Part shown: positions 57,639 through 64,000 of the stretch, in pieces
Numbering within the stretch: position 1 is the stretch's first letter
How the letters are laid out: each line of letters opens with the position of its first letter
From: Streptomyces coacervatus
GTDB lineage: Bacteria; Actinomycetota; Actinomycetes; Streptomycetales; Streptomycetaceae
Reading direction: 5' to 3'
NCBI RefSeq assembly: GCF_029223485.1
Contig: NZ_JARHTP010000014.1
Span: 1-64,000 of the forward strand
DNA length: 64,000 nucleotides
The notes under the pieces: model-generated
What the model was told of the DNA's origin: nothing
Seen by the model: only the letters and a program-made list of their open reading frames with translations
The model's database searches: none
Position numbers and translations under genes: made by a program

Positions 57639-60638
57639 CTACCGTTCGCTGACCGCCGCTGACCGCAGCCGTAGGCCCTGCTCGAAGGCCTGGTCATAGG
57701 CCTCGGGTGACAGTTTCGCCCGTACGTCCGCCTCGATGCGTACGACGTCCGGGTCGCCCTCGACGCGGCCGCCCCGCAGGCCCGCCGCCGCGCCCAGCAG
57801 CACCGTGGCCCGCTCGGCGGAGTCGGCGGTGGAGGCCAACGCCTCCGCCGCGTCGGCGAGTTCCAGATCGCCCCATCCCTCCACGGCCAGCTCGGCGGCC
57901 TGCCGGAACCAGTCGCGGGCCTCCTCGGTGTGCCCCTCGGCGGCGGCCGTGCGGCCGAGCCCGATGAGGCTCCGGACGGTCTCGCCGACGCTGAACCAGT
58001 TGGCGGCACAATCCTGGAGGGCGTTCTCGTAGTGCACGCGCGCGTGTGCCGTGTCCCCGGACAGCCGGGCCGCGTCGCCGAGGCCGCGCCGGGCGGCCGC
58101 CACCTTGTCGGGGAGCCCGGCGCCACGCGCCAGCGTCAGCGCCTGTTCGAAGTGGGCCACGGCGGCCGCCGTGTCGCCCCGGTGCAGCAGCACGGTGGCG
58201 CGGGTGCGCAGCAGATCGGCGGTCTCCTCCGGTGCGGCCAGTTCCCGCACGTGCGCCAGTCCCTCGTCGAGCAGCTCCAGGGCGCGTTCGGACTCACCGC
58301 GCGTGTGGGCGAGCATGCCGAGCGGGTCGAGGCAGTTGGCCATGCCCCAGCGGTCACCGGTGGCCCGGAATCCCGCAAGCGCCCGGTCGAAGCACTCCTC
58401 CGCCTCCAGGGGCCGGCCCGCGTACTGCGTCCGGAAGCCGAGGCCCACGTCGAGCAGGGCGCGCGCCCAGGGGGAGTCACCGGCCAGGGTGAGGGCATGC
58501 GCCTCGTCGGCGGGCCGTGGACCGGCCGCGACCGCCCACAGCACCAGGACGTACGGCAGCCTGAGCGGCCCCTGGTACGCGTGCAGGACGGCGTCCACGC
58601 GCGCGATGAGCTCGGGTTCGCCGCCGGCGCCGGAGAGCGCGTTGATCGCGCACAGTACGTACTCCTCCTCCAGCCCGGGCCGCGGTGCGTCTCCGACGGC
58701 GGCCAGCAACTCCCGTGCCGTCGCCACCCGTTCGCCGTGCACTCCGCGCAGCCGCCAGAACCAGGAGAGGGGTCCCATGAGGCGCAGGGCGCTGTCGGTG
58801 TCGCGGCGCACGAGGTGACTCAGCGCCGCGTCCAGGTTGACGTGCTCGGCGGCCAGCCGGGCCAGCCAGGGCAGCTGCCCGCCGCCGCGCAGGTGTGGAT
58901 CGGCCTCCTCGGCCAGCCGCAGGAAGTAGCCGGCGTGGGCGTCCCCGCGGTCCTCCGCGTCTCTTGCGTCCTCGGCGTCCTCGGCGGCGAACGCCCGGAT
59001 CGTCTCCAGCATCCGGTAGCGCCCCTCGGACACCTCCAGGAACGACTTCTCGACCAGCGAGGCCAGCACGTCCTCCGGGTACGACAGCCCGCACACCGCC
59101 TCCACGGCCTCCAGCGTCGCGCCCCCGGAGAACACCGTCAGCCGCCGCGCCAGCTCCCGCTCCTCCTCGTCCAGCAGGTCCCAGCTCCACTCCACGACGG
59201 CGCGCAGCGTGCGGTGCCGGGGCGCCTTGGAGCGGTCGCCGCGGGAGAGGAGACGGAAGCGGTCGTCCAGGCGGTCGGCGAGCTCGTCCGGGGTCAGGGT
59301 GCGCAGCCGGGCCGCCGCCAGTTCGATGGCGAGGGGGAGCCCGTCGAGGGCGGCGCAGATGCCGGGCACGCGCGCGTGGGCCTCGAACCCGGGGCGCACG
59401 GCCCGGGCCCGGTCGACGAAGAGCCGCACCGCAGGTTCCTGTGGCAGTGGCGGCACGGGGACCAGCACCTCGCCGGTGATCCCCAGGGACTCACGGCTCG
59501 TGGCCAGGACCCTCACGCCGGGACACGAGCCGAGCAACAGCGCGGCGATCCGGGCGGCCTCCTCGACCAGGTGCTCGCAGTTGTCGAGCACGAGGAGCAG
59601 TTTGCGGTCCTCCAGGGCGGCCAGCAGCCGGTCCGTGCTGTCGGTCGCGGCCGTACGGAAACCTTCCCGCACGCCGAGCGCTGTGAGGACGGCGTACGGG
59701 ATCTGCTTGCCGTCGGTCACCGGGGCCAGCTCGACGAAACAGACATCCGACTGCCGGTCCGCCGCCTCGATCGCCAGCCGTGTCTTGCCCGCGCCGCCCG
59801 GGCCCGTGAGCGTGACCAGGCGGGCGTCGGCCAAGAGGCCCGCGATCCGGGTGAGTTCGCTCTCGCGGCCGACAAAGCGGGTCAGCTGGACCGGGAGGCG
59901 GTGCCGCTCGGGTCCGCCGCCCTGGAGCAGCTCCAGGTGCAGCGCGGACAGTTCGGGCGACGGATCGGTGCCCAGCTCGTCCGCGAGCGTGCGCCGGGCG
60001 TCCTCGTACACCGTCAGGGCCTCGGCGGGCCGCCCGCCCGCGTGCAGTGCCCGCATCAGCTGCCCGTACAGCCGCTCGCTCAGCGGGTGCGCGGACAGCA
60101 GCGTCCGCAGCTCCGGTACGAGTTCGGGGCCGCCGCCGAGCGCCAGATCTGCCTCGATCCGGTCCTGTACGGCGGCCAGCCTGAGCTCGTCGAGCCGGGC
60201 GGCCTCGGCGTGCGCGTCCGGCACGTCGGGCAACGCCGGGCCGCGCCACAGGGCGAGCGCCTCCCGGAGCAGGGGCGCCGCGCGCGCGTGGTCACCGGCG
60301 GTGAGAGCGGCCCGCCCCTCCCGGGACAGACGCTCGAAACGGTGCGCGTCGACCGAGTCGGGCGGAGCGACGACGCGATAGCCGCCGGGCCCCGCCTCGA
60401 TGTCCGTGTGCGGGGCCAGACGCCTGCGCAGACGGGAGACCTGCGACTGGAGGGCGCCCGCGGCCCCGGCGGGCGGCTCCGCCCCGTACAGGCCGTCGGT
60501 GAGGCGCTGCGTGGAGACCGCGCGGTCGGCGTCGAGGAGCAGCAGGGTGAGCAGTGCGCGGGGGCGGGGTCCGCCGGGGTCCAACGGAGTGCCGTCGTCG
60601 GTGCGTATGTCCAGGGGGCCCAGGATGCCGAAGCGCAT
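57639..60638 (-). CDS. SARP / NB-ARC / TPR transcriptional regulator
   Basis: AfsR-like regulator of 999 aa. The OmpR-type winged helix and BTAD domain (1-250) read MRFGILGPLDIRTDDGTPLD, VSRLRRRL and the BTAD helix ending ALTVYEDARRTLADELG. The NB-ARC ATPase (about 265-560) has Walker A TGPGGAGKTRLAIE near residue 284, LLVLDNCEHL as Walker B and GLPLAIELAAARL. The C-terminal 400 residues are TPR-like helical repeats (GDTAAAVAHFEQALTLAR). Such proteins activate secondary-metabolite or stress genes on ATP and ligand binding. No biosynthetic cluster is beside it, only the FAD monooxygenase. ATG 60638 matches the family start. Confidence 0.9.
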   Translation of the reverse strand: MRFGILGPLDIRTDDGTPLDPGGPRPRALLTLLLLDADRAVSTQRLTDGLYGAEPPAGAAGALQSQVSRLRRRLAPHTDIEAGPGGYRVVAPPDSVDAHRFERLSREGRAALTAGDHARAAPLLREALALWRGPALPDVPDAHAEAARLDELRLAAVQDRIEADLALGGGPELVPELRTLLSAHPLSERLYGQLMRALHAGGRPAEALTVYEDARRTLADELGTDPSPELSALHLELLQGGGPERHRLPVQLTRFVGRESELTRIAGLLADARLVTLTGPGGAGKTRLAIEAADRQSDVCFVELAPVTDGKQIPYAVLTALGVREGFRTAATDSTDRLLAALEDRKLLLVLDNCEHLVEEAARIAALLLGSCPGVRVLATSRESLGITGEVLVPVPPLPQEPAVRLFVDRARAVRPGFEAHARVPGICAALDGLPLAIELAAARLRTLTPDELADRLDDRFRLLSRGDRSKAPRHRTLRAVVEWSWDLLDEEERELARRLTVFSGGATLEAVEAVCGLSYPEDVLASLVEKSFLEVSEGRYRMLETIRAFAAEDAEDARDAEDRGDAHAGYFLRLAEEADPHLRGGGQLPWLARLAAEHVNLDAALSHLVRRDTDSALRLMGPLSWFWRLRGVHGERVATARELLAAVGDAPRPGLEEEYVLCAINALSGAGGEPELIARVDAVLHAYQGPLRLPYVLVLWAVAAGPRPADEAHALTLAGDSPWARALLDVGLGFRTQYAGRPLEAEECFDRALAGFRATGDRWGMANCLDPLGMLAHTRGESERALELLDEGLAHVRELAAPEETADLLRTRATVLLHRGDTAAAVAHFEQALTLARGAGLPDKVAAARRGLGDAARLSGDTAHARVHYENALQDCAANWFSVGETVRSLIGLGRTAAAEGHTEEARDWFRQAAELAVEGWGDLELADAAEALASTADSAERATVLLGAAAGLRGGRVEGDPDVVRIEADVRAKLSPEAYDQAFEQGLRLRSAAVSER

Positions 60639-60699
60639 TCGCAAGATTCTGGCAGCACACCCGGTGGCCGGGCACAGCCTTTTGTGCCTGTTGAGCACA

Positions 60700-60737
60700 G
60701 CAAAAAGCCGGTCCACCGAGGTGGACCGGCTTTTTGC
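60700..60737. terminator. terminator of rpmB
   Basis: GCAAAAAGCCGGTCCAC (60700-60716) and its perfect complement (60721-60737) flank the loop CGAG. Runs of A and T at the ends make it intrinsic in both directions, 36 bases after rpmB. Confidence 0.9.
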
Positions 60738-60772
60738 AGCGAACCAGCAGTGGCCGCGCGCTTAGCTGTGCG

Positions 60773-60958
60773 TCAGCGCGAGACCTTGCCGGCCTTGATG
60801 CACGAGGTGCAAGCGTTCACGCGCTTCGGCGTCCCGCCGACCACGGTACGGACGCGCTGGATGTTCGGGTTCCAGCGACGGGACGTACGGCGGTGCGAGT
60901 GCGAGATGTTGTTGCCGAAGCCCGGCCCCTTGCCGCAGACGTCGCAGTTGGCAGCCAC
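60773..60958 (-). CDS. rpmB: 50S ribosomal protein L28, zinc-binding form
   Basis: 61-aa L28. MAANCDVCGKGPGFGNNISH and RRWNPNIQRVR are the family motifs. C5, C8, C50 and C53 form two CxxC pairs that should bind zinc, so this is the C+ paralogue used when zinc is plentiful. Streptomyces normally also have a cysteine-free copy under Zur control elsewhere. It is monocistronic, between a strong terminator and a palindrome-bearing leader. Confidence 0.96.
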   Translation of the reverse strand: MAANCDVCGKGPGFGNNISHSHRRTSRRWNPNIQRVRTVVGGTPKRVNACTSCIKAGKVSR

Positions 60959-60995
60959 GGGTCACTCCAAAGACTTCAGATGCACTTACGGATGA

Positions 60996-61015
60996 GATCC
61001 CGGCATGCCGGGATC
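60996..61015. promoter_or_regulatory. 20-bp perfect palindrome upstream of rpmB
   Basis: GATCCCGGCATGCCGGGATC, 38 bases before the rpmB start. A second inverted repeat, GCCCGAT-CTGC-ATCGGGC, lies at 61060-61077. They may be an operator, or leader structures for control of L28 or of the divergent DAK2 gene. Confidence 0.4.
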
Positions 61016-61214
61016 GAGATCGTAGGATCAGAGATCTGAGTGGCGGTGCCAGGGGGAGAGCCCGATCTGCATCGGGCAACCGGAGCAGCATACAACGACT
61101 GCGCCAGTTCAACGAAACTACCATGGCTGATCAGGGCTCCGCTCCGGCCCTCTTCCGGCGGACACCGGCCCCGGGGTCTACGCTGCGTCCAGTCCAGGCT
61201 CTAAGGAGGCGCAG

Positions 61215-62918
61215 GTGGCGCAGGTGCCGCAGACATTCTTCGATGCTCTCGCGGTGCGCACCTGGTGCGGCCTCGCGCTGGAGGCGCTGGGGCGCGCGCG
61301 CGAGGAGATCGACGCGATCAACGTGTATCCCGTGGCCGACGGGGACACGGGCACCAACCTGTATCTGACCGTGGAGTCCGCCGTCGGGGCGGTGGAGGCC
61401 GTGTTCGCGGCTCACGAGGTGGGCGGCGACGTGTCCGGGAAGCCTTCGCTGGCCGACGCCACGCGCGCGATGGCGCACGGGGCGCTGATAGGCGCCCAGG
61501 GGAACTCCGGGACGATCCTCGCCCAGCTGCTGCGCGGCATGGCGCAGGTGCTGGCCGCCGACGGTGAGACGCCTCACACCGACGGCTCCGGCCTCCGGCT
61601 CGCGCTGCGGCATGCGGCCGACTCCGCCCGCCGGGCCGTCGCGCACCCCGTGGAGGGCACGGTCCTGTCGGTCGCCTCCGCCGCCGCCGACGCGGCCACC
61701 GGAGCCGAGGGCGACTGCGGGGCGGTGGCACGGGCGGCCTACGAGGGAGCGCGCGCCGCGCTGGCCGCGACCCCGGGGCAGCTGGCCGTGCTGGGGCGGG
61801 CCGGGGTGGTCGACGCCGGCGGGCGGGGGCTGGTGGCGGTGCTCGCGGCACTGGTGGAGACGTTCACGGGGGAGGCTCCGGCGGCTGTTGCGGTTTCCGG
61901 AGGGCACGCGCGTGTGCAGGTCGATGTCGAGACGGCCACTGCCCGGAGCGCCGCCCTTGCTGTCGAGGACTGCGTACCCCCTCCGGAGGAGGGCGGCCCC
62001 GCCTTCGAGGTGATCTATCTGCTGGAGGCCGAGGACACGGCCGTGGACCGGCTGCGGGCACGCCTCGACGCCCTCGGGGACTCACTGGTCGTGGTCGGCG
62101 GCGACGGGCTGTGGAACGTCCATGTGCACGTGGACGACGCGGGCGCTGCCGTGGAGGCGGGCGTCGAGGCCGGGCGGCCGTACCGGATCCGGATCACCCA
62201 CTTCGGTCTCGGAGATGTGCACACCACCGGCGGCCGGCGGCCGCCCCGGGAGCGCGTCCAGCGGGCCGTGGTGGCCGTCGTGCCCGGCGAGGGACTGGCC
62301 GGGCTGTACACCGAGGCCGGTGCGACCACGGTGCTTGCGCGTCCCGGAGAGCCGCCCGCGAGCGGTGAACTCGTCGACGCCGTACGGCGGGCCCACGCGC
62401 GCGAGGTCGTGCTGCTGCCCAACGACGCCGACCTGCGCCACACCGCGGCCGCGGCGGCCGAGCAGGCACGCGCCGACGGCATCCGGGTGGCACTGATCCC
62501 GACCCGGTCCGCGGTCCAGGGGATCGCCGCGCTCGCCGTGCACGAGCCCGAGCGCCGCTTCGACGAGGACGTCGTGTCGATGACCTCGGCGGCCGGCGCC
62601 ACCCGCTACGCCGAGGTCGCCGTCGCCGAGCGCCAGTCCTGGACCATGGCCGGCATCTGTCAGGCCGGCGACGTCCTCGGCCTCATCGACGGCGACGTGG
62701 CCGTGATCGGCTCCGACGTCACCGCCACCGCCGAGACCGTCCTCGACCGCATGCTCCAGGCCGGCGGCGAGCTGGTCACCCTCGTCCTCGGCGACGAGGC
62801 CCCGGAGTCGGTCGCCGACCGACTGGAGGCACGCGTGCGTGAGTCGTACCTCGCCGTCGACACGGTGGTGTACCGGGGCGGCCGACAGGGCGCACTACTG
62901 CTGATCGGCGTCGAGTAG
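61215..62918 (+). CDS. DAK2/DegV-like fatty-acid kinase-type protein
   Basis: 567-aa protein of the YloV/FakA type. The N-terminal DAK2 (DhaL-like) kinase domain (about 1-200) binds Mg-ATP through INVYPVADGDTGTN (D42 and D44) and GAQGNSGTILAQLLRG. A middle domain and a C-terminal DegV-like domain follow (about 300-567, RRAHAREVVLLPNDADLRHTA; TMAGICQAGDVLGLIDGDVAVIG). Firmicute relatives phosphorylate fatty acids held by a FakB partner. No FakB gene is in the window, so the substrate is open. GTG 61215 follows AAGGAGG. I recall recG as the usual next gene; here a minisatellite intervenes. Confidence 0.85.
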   Translation: MAQVPQTFFDALAVRTWCGLALEALGRAREEIDAINVYPVADGDTGTNLYLTVESAVGAVEAVFAAHEVGGDVSGKPSLADATRAMAHGALIGAQGNSGTILAQLLRGMAQVLAADGETPHTDGSGLRLALRHAADSARRAVAHPVEGTVLSVASAAADAATGAEGDCGAVARAAYEGARAALAATPGQLAVLGRAGVVDAGGRGLVAVLAALVETFTGEAPAAVAVSGGHARVQVDVETATARSAALAVEDCVPPPEEGGPAFEVIYLLEAEDTAVDRLRARLDALGDSLVVVGGDGLWNVHVHVDDAGAAVEAGVEAGRPYRIRITHFGLGDVHTTGGRRPPRERVQRAVVAVVPGEGLAGLYTEAGATTVLARPGEPPASGELVDAVRRAHAREVVLLPNDADLRHTAAAAAEQARADGIRVALIPTRSAVQGIAALAVHEPERRFDEDVVSMTSAAGATRYAEVAVAERQSWTMAGICQAGDVLGLIDGDVAVIGSDVTATAETVLDRMLQAGGELVTLVLGDEAPESVADRLEARVRESYLAVDTVVYRGGRQGALLLIGVE

Positions 62919-63028
62919 CAGGGGTACCGGCCTCCCGCTGCTGAGAGCCTGCGAAACGCCGTCCCCCGAAGGGTGAGCGCTGCGACGTCCGGTGCGTGCG
63001 ATCGCGGGGCGCCGGGGCGAGGGGGGCC

Positions 63029-63328
63029 ACGGGCTCTGGCGTTGGCGGGCCCTGGGGTTCCTGGTGTTGGTGGGCTCCGGTGTTCCTGGCGGTGGCGGGT
63101 TCTGGAGTTCCCGGCCTCGGCGGGTCCTGGAGCTCCTGGTCTTGGCCGGTCCCGGAGCGCTTGGTCTCGGTGGGGCCCGGTGTACCTGGCGTTGGCTGGC
63201 CCTCGAGTTCCCTGCCTCGGCCGGTCTCGGTGTTCCTGGCGTTGGCGGGCCCTGGAGCTCCTGGCTTTGGCCGGTCCCGGAGCCCTTGGTCTCGGTGGGC
63301 TCCGGTGGCCATGGCCTTGGCCAGCCCC
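63029..63328. repeat. 25-bp degenerate tandem repeat, 12 units
   Basis: Exactly twelve 25-base units fill the 300 bases. Most begin GGAG or GGTG, have CTGG or TTGG near base 8 and end GGCCC, GGTCC or GGCTCC-like, for example the units at 63129, 63229 and 63254. Units diverge but keep their length, with no indels. 25 is not a multiple of 3, so no single protein repeat would be preserved. The gap 62919-63485 contains only this and the 23-bp array. Confidence 0.85.
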
Positions 63329-63338
63329 GGAGCCCCCG

Positions 63339-63475
63339 CCCCCGGCCTCGGCGAGTCCCTGCCCCCGGCCTCGGCGAGTCCCTGCCCCCGGCCTCGGCGA
63401 GTCCCTGCCCCCGGCCTCGGCGAGCTCCCGCCCCGGCCTCCGCGGGCCCCCGCCCCCGGCCTCGGCGAGTCCCCG
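63339..63475. repeat. 23-bp tandem repeat, about 6 units
   Basis: CCCCCGGCCTCGGCGAGTCC plus CTG (63339-63361) is repeated perfectly at 63362 and 63385, then degenerates through 63408, 63431 (22 bases) and 63453. It abuts the 25-bp array and ends 10 bases before the stop of the next minus-strand gene. Confidence 0.85.
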
Positions 63476-63485
63476 CCGCCTGGCC

Positions 63486-64000
63486 TCAGCCGGCCTCCTG
63501 TTCCTCCACCACCTGCATCATCTGTTCCGCCTCCGCCCGGCGGCCCTGTGCCGTCTCGTCCTCGTCGCCCGCACCGTCGTATGCCGCGAGGACTGCACGC
63601 GCGCGTGTCGCCGCGTGGGTGGGGCGGCCGAGGTCGGATTCCAGCCAGCCTGCGGCGAGTTCGGCGCCGGTGCGGCTGTCCAGGGCGTCGTCGCCCAGGG
63701 AGGCGAACACCGTGATCGCCTCGGTGACCTGGGTCAGGGCGTCTTCGAGCGCGGCCCGGATCGAGTCGTCGTCGGCGTCCTCCGCGGCGGAACGGGCGAG
63801 CAGGTCGCCGAACTGGCGGTGGGTGTGCCCGAGTTCGGCGACGAGCCGCTGCCGCGCCTCCTCGTCGGCCCCGACAGTGCCCAGCGCCGCCTCGCACTCC
63901 TGGACCGCGCCCGCCATCAACTCCCGTGCCGCGCCCGCTCCGTCCTCCGCGCGCAGCGCGAGCCACGCGCGGGCGCGCAGGGAGCGTACGAGGCCGTGGA
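63486..64000 (-). CDS. TPR-like helical protein, 5' part beyond window
   Basis: The C-terminal 171 residues of a minus-strand gene that runs off the right edge (HGLVRSLRARAWLALRAEDG at the edge, ending QMMQVVEEQEAG). The sequence is highly helical with TPR-like spacing (TQVTEAITVFASLGDDALDSRTGAELAAGWLESD) and strongly acidic. Codon use is normal for the genome. An ATG at 63920 lies inside the frame and is not the start, because open coding sequence continues upstream of it. The function cannot be assigned; such proteins often act as adaptors. The minisatellite begins 10 bases after the stop. Confidence 0.7.
   Translation of the reverse strand, partial: HGLVRSLRARAWLALRAEDGAGAARELMAGAVQECEAALGTVGADEEARQRLVAELGHTHRQFGDLLARSAAEDADDDSIRAALEDALTQVTEAITVFASLGDDALDSRTGAELAAGWLESDLGRPTHAATRARAVLAAYDGAGDEDETAQGRRAEAEQMMQVVEEQEAG

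Noticed and set aside
63029..63475. Possible CRISPR array
   Set aside because: Units are contiguous with no unique spacers, no palindromic repeat and no cas genes. It is a tandem minisatellite.
62776..63966. A long minus-strand open frame (396 codons) covering the minisatellite
   Set aside because: It conflicts with the better-supported TPR-like frame and the DAK2-like gene. Repeat units of 25 and 23 bases would shift any protein repeat, and the translation is a Pro/Gly/Arg low-complexity shadow.

Overview
The window is chromosomal DNA of a Streptomyces-like actinomycete. The signs are about 70% G+C, codons almost always ending in G or C, GTG starts, TTA codons confined to two genes, two 'conservon' operons, an HU protein with a lysine-rich tail, fused urease gamma-beta subunits and an NdgR-leuCD block. 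The gene order (cimA-like, accB-accE, two conservons, gltX, Gln/Glu tRNAs, ndgR, leuCD, hupS, cofC, gpsA, ddl, thiL, thiD, rpmB) matches, from memory, the core region I know from S. coelicolor. No rRNA, insertion sequence, integrase or CRISPR array was seen.

Layout. 1-6159: an NCS1 permease, cut by the left edge, diverges from a urease-like gene pair (fused UreAB and UreC), an agmatine-deiminase-family enzyme, a cysteine-rich small protein and a TetR regulator. There are no urease accessory genes. 6160-8156: a citramalate-synthase-type gene behind a probable leader-peptide attenuator. 8283-16872: secreted GH30 and GH3 glycosidases, a membrane protein, and a MarR regulator divergent from a TTA-containing FUSC-like membrane protein. 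16892-22100: a two-component system divergent from a three-gene ABC exporter. 22205-25987: an amidase-like protein, a YceI protein and a TTA-containing PL8 polysaccharide lyase. 26142-27986: acyl-CoA carboxylase beta and epsilon subunits.

28138-38696 holds two tandem conservons on the minus strand. Each encodes a sensor-kinase-like CvnA, a roadblock protein CvnB, a DUF742 protein CvnC and a small GTPase CvnD. 39310-43747 holds a small conserved-looking peptide, an FAH-family enzyme, gltX, a scar of gene remnants, a HAD phosphatase and five tRNA genes (Gln-Glu-Glu-Gln-Glu). GltX is expected to charge these tRNAs in an organism of this kind. 43801-49376: a MerR regulator divergent from a DUF4188 gene, then ndgR divergent from leuC-leuD, then hupS.

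49459-56409: F420 biosynthesis (cofC), phospholipid precursor genes (an acyltransferase and gpsA), cell-wall ddl, a lipoprotein, a stand-alone Lrp-type sensor domain, and thiL-thiD. 56372-60638: a SARP/NB-ARC/TPR regulator followed by an FAD monooxygenase. 60773-62918: rpmB and a DAK2/DegV-like protein. 63029-63475 is a composite minisatellite, followed by a TPR-like gene cut by the right edge.

Most worth following up: the altered substrate pocket of the urease-like enzyme beside an enzyme that makes ureido compounds; the two-isoleucine leader in front of a cimA-like gene that itself has an altered metal site; palindromic repeats that have entered reading frames; a conserved tail shared by the two CvnA proteins; and the 25-bp/23-bp minisatellite.
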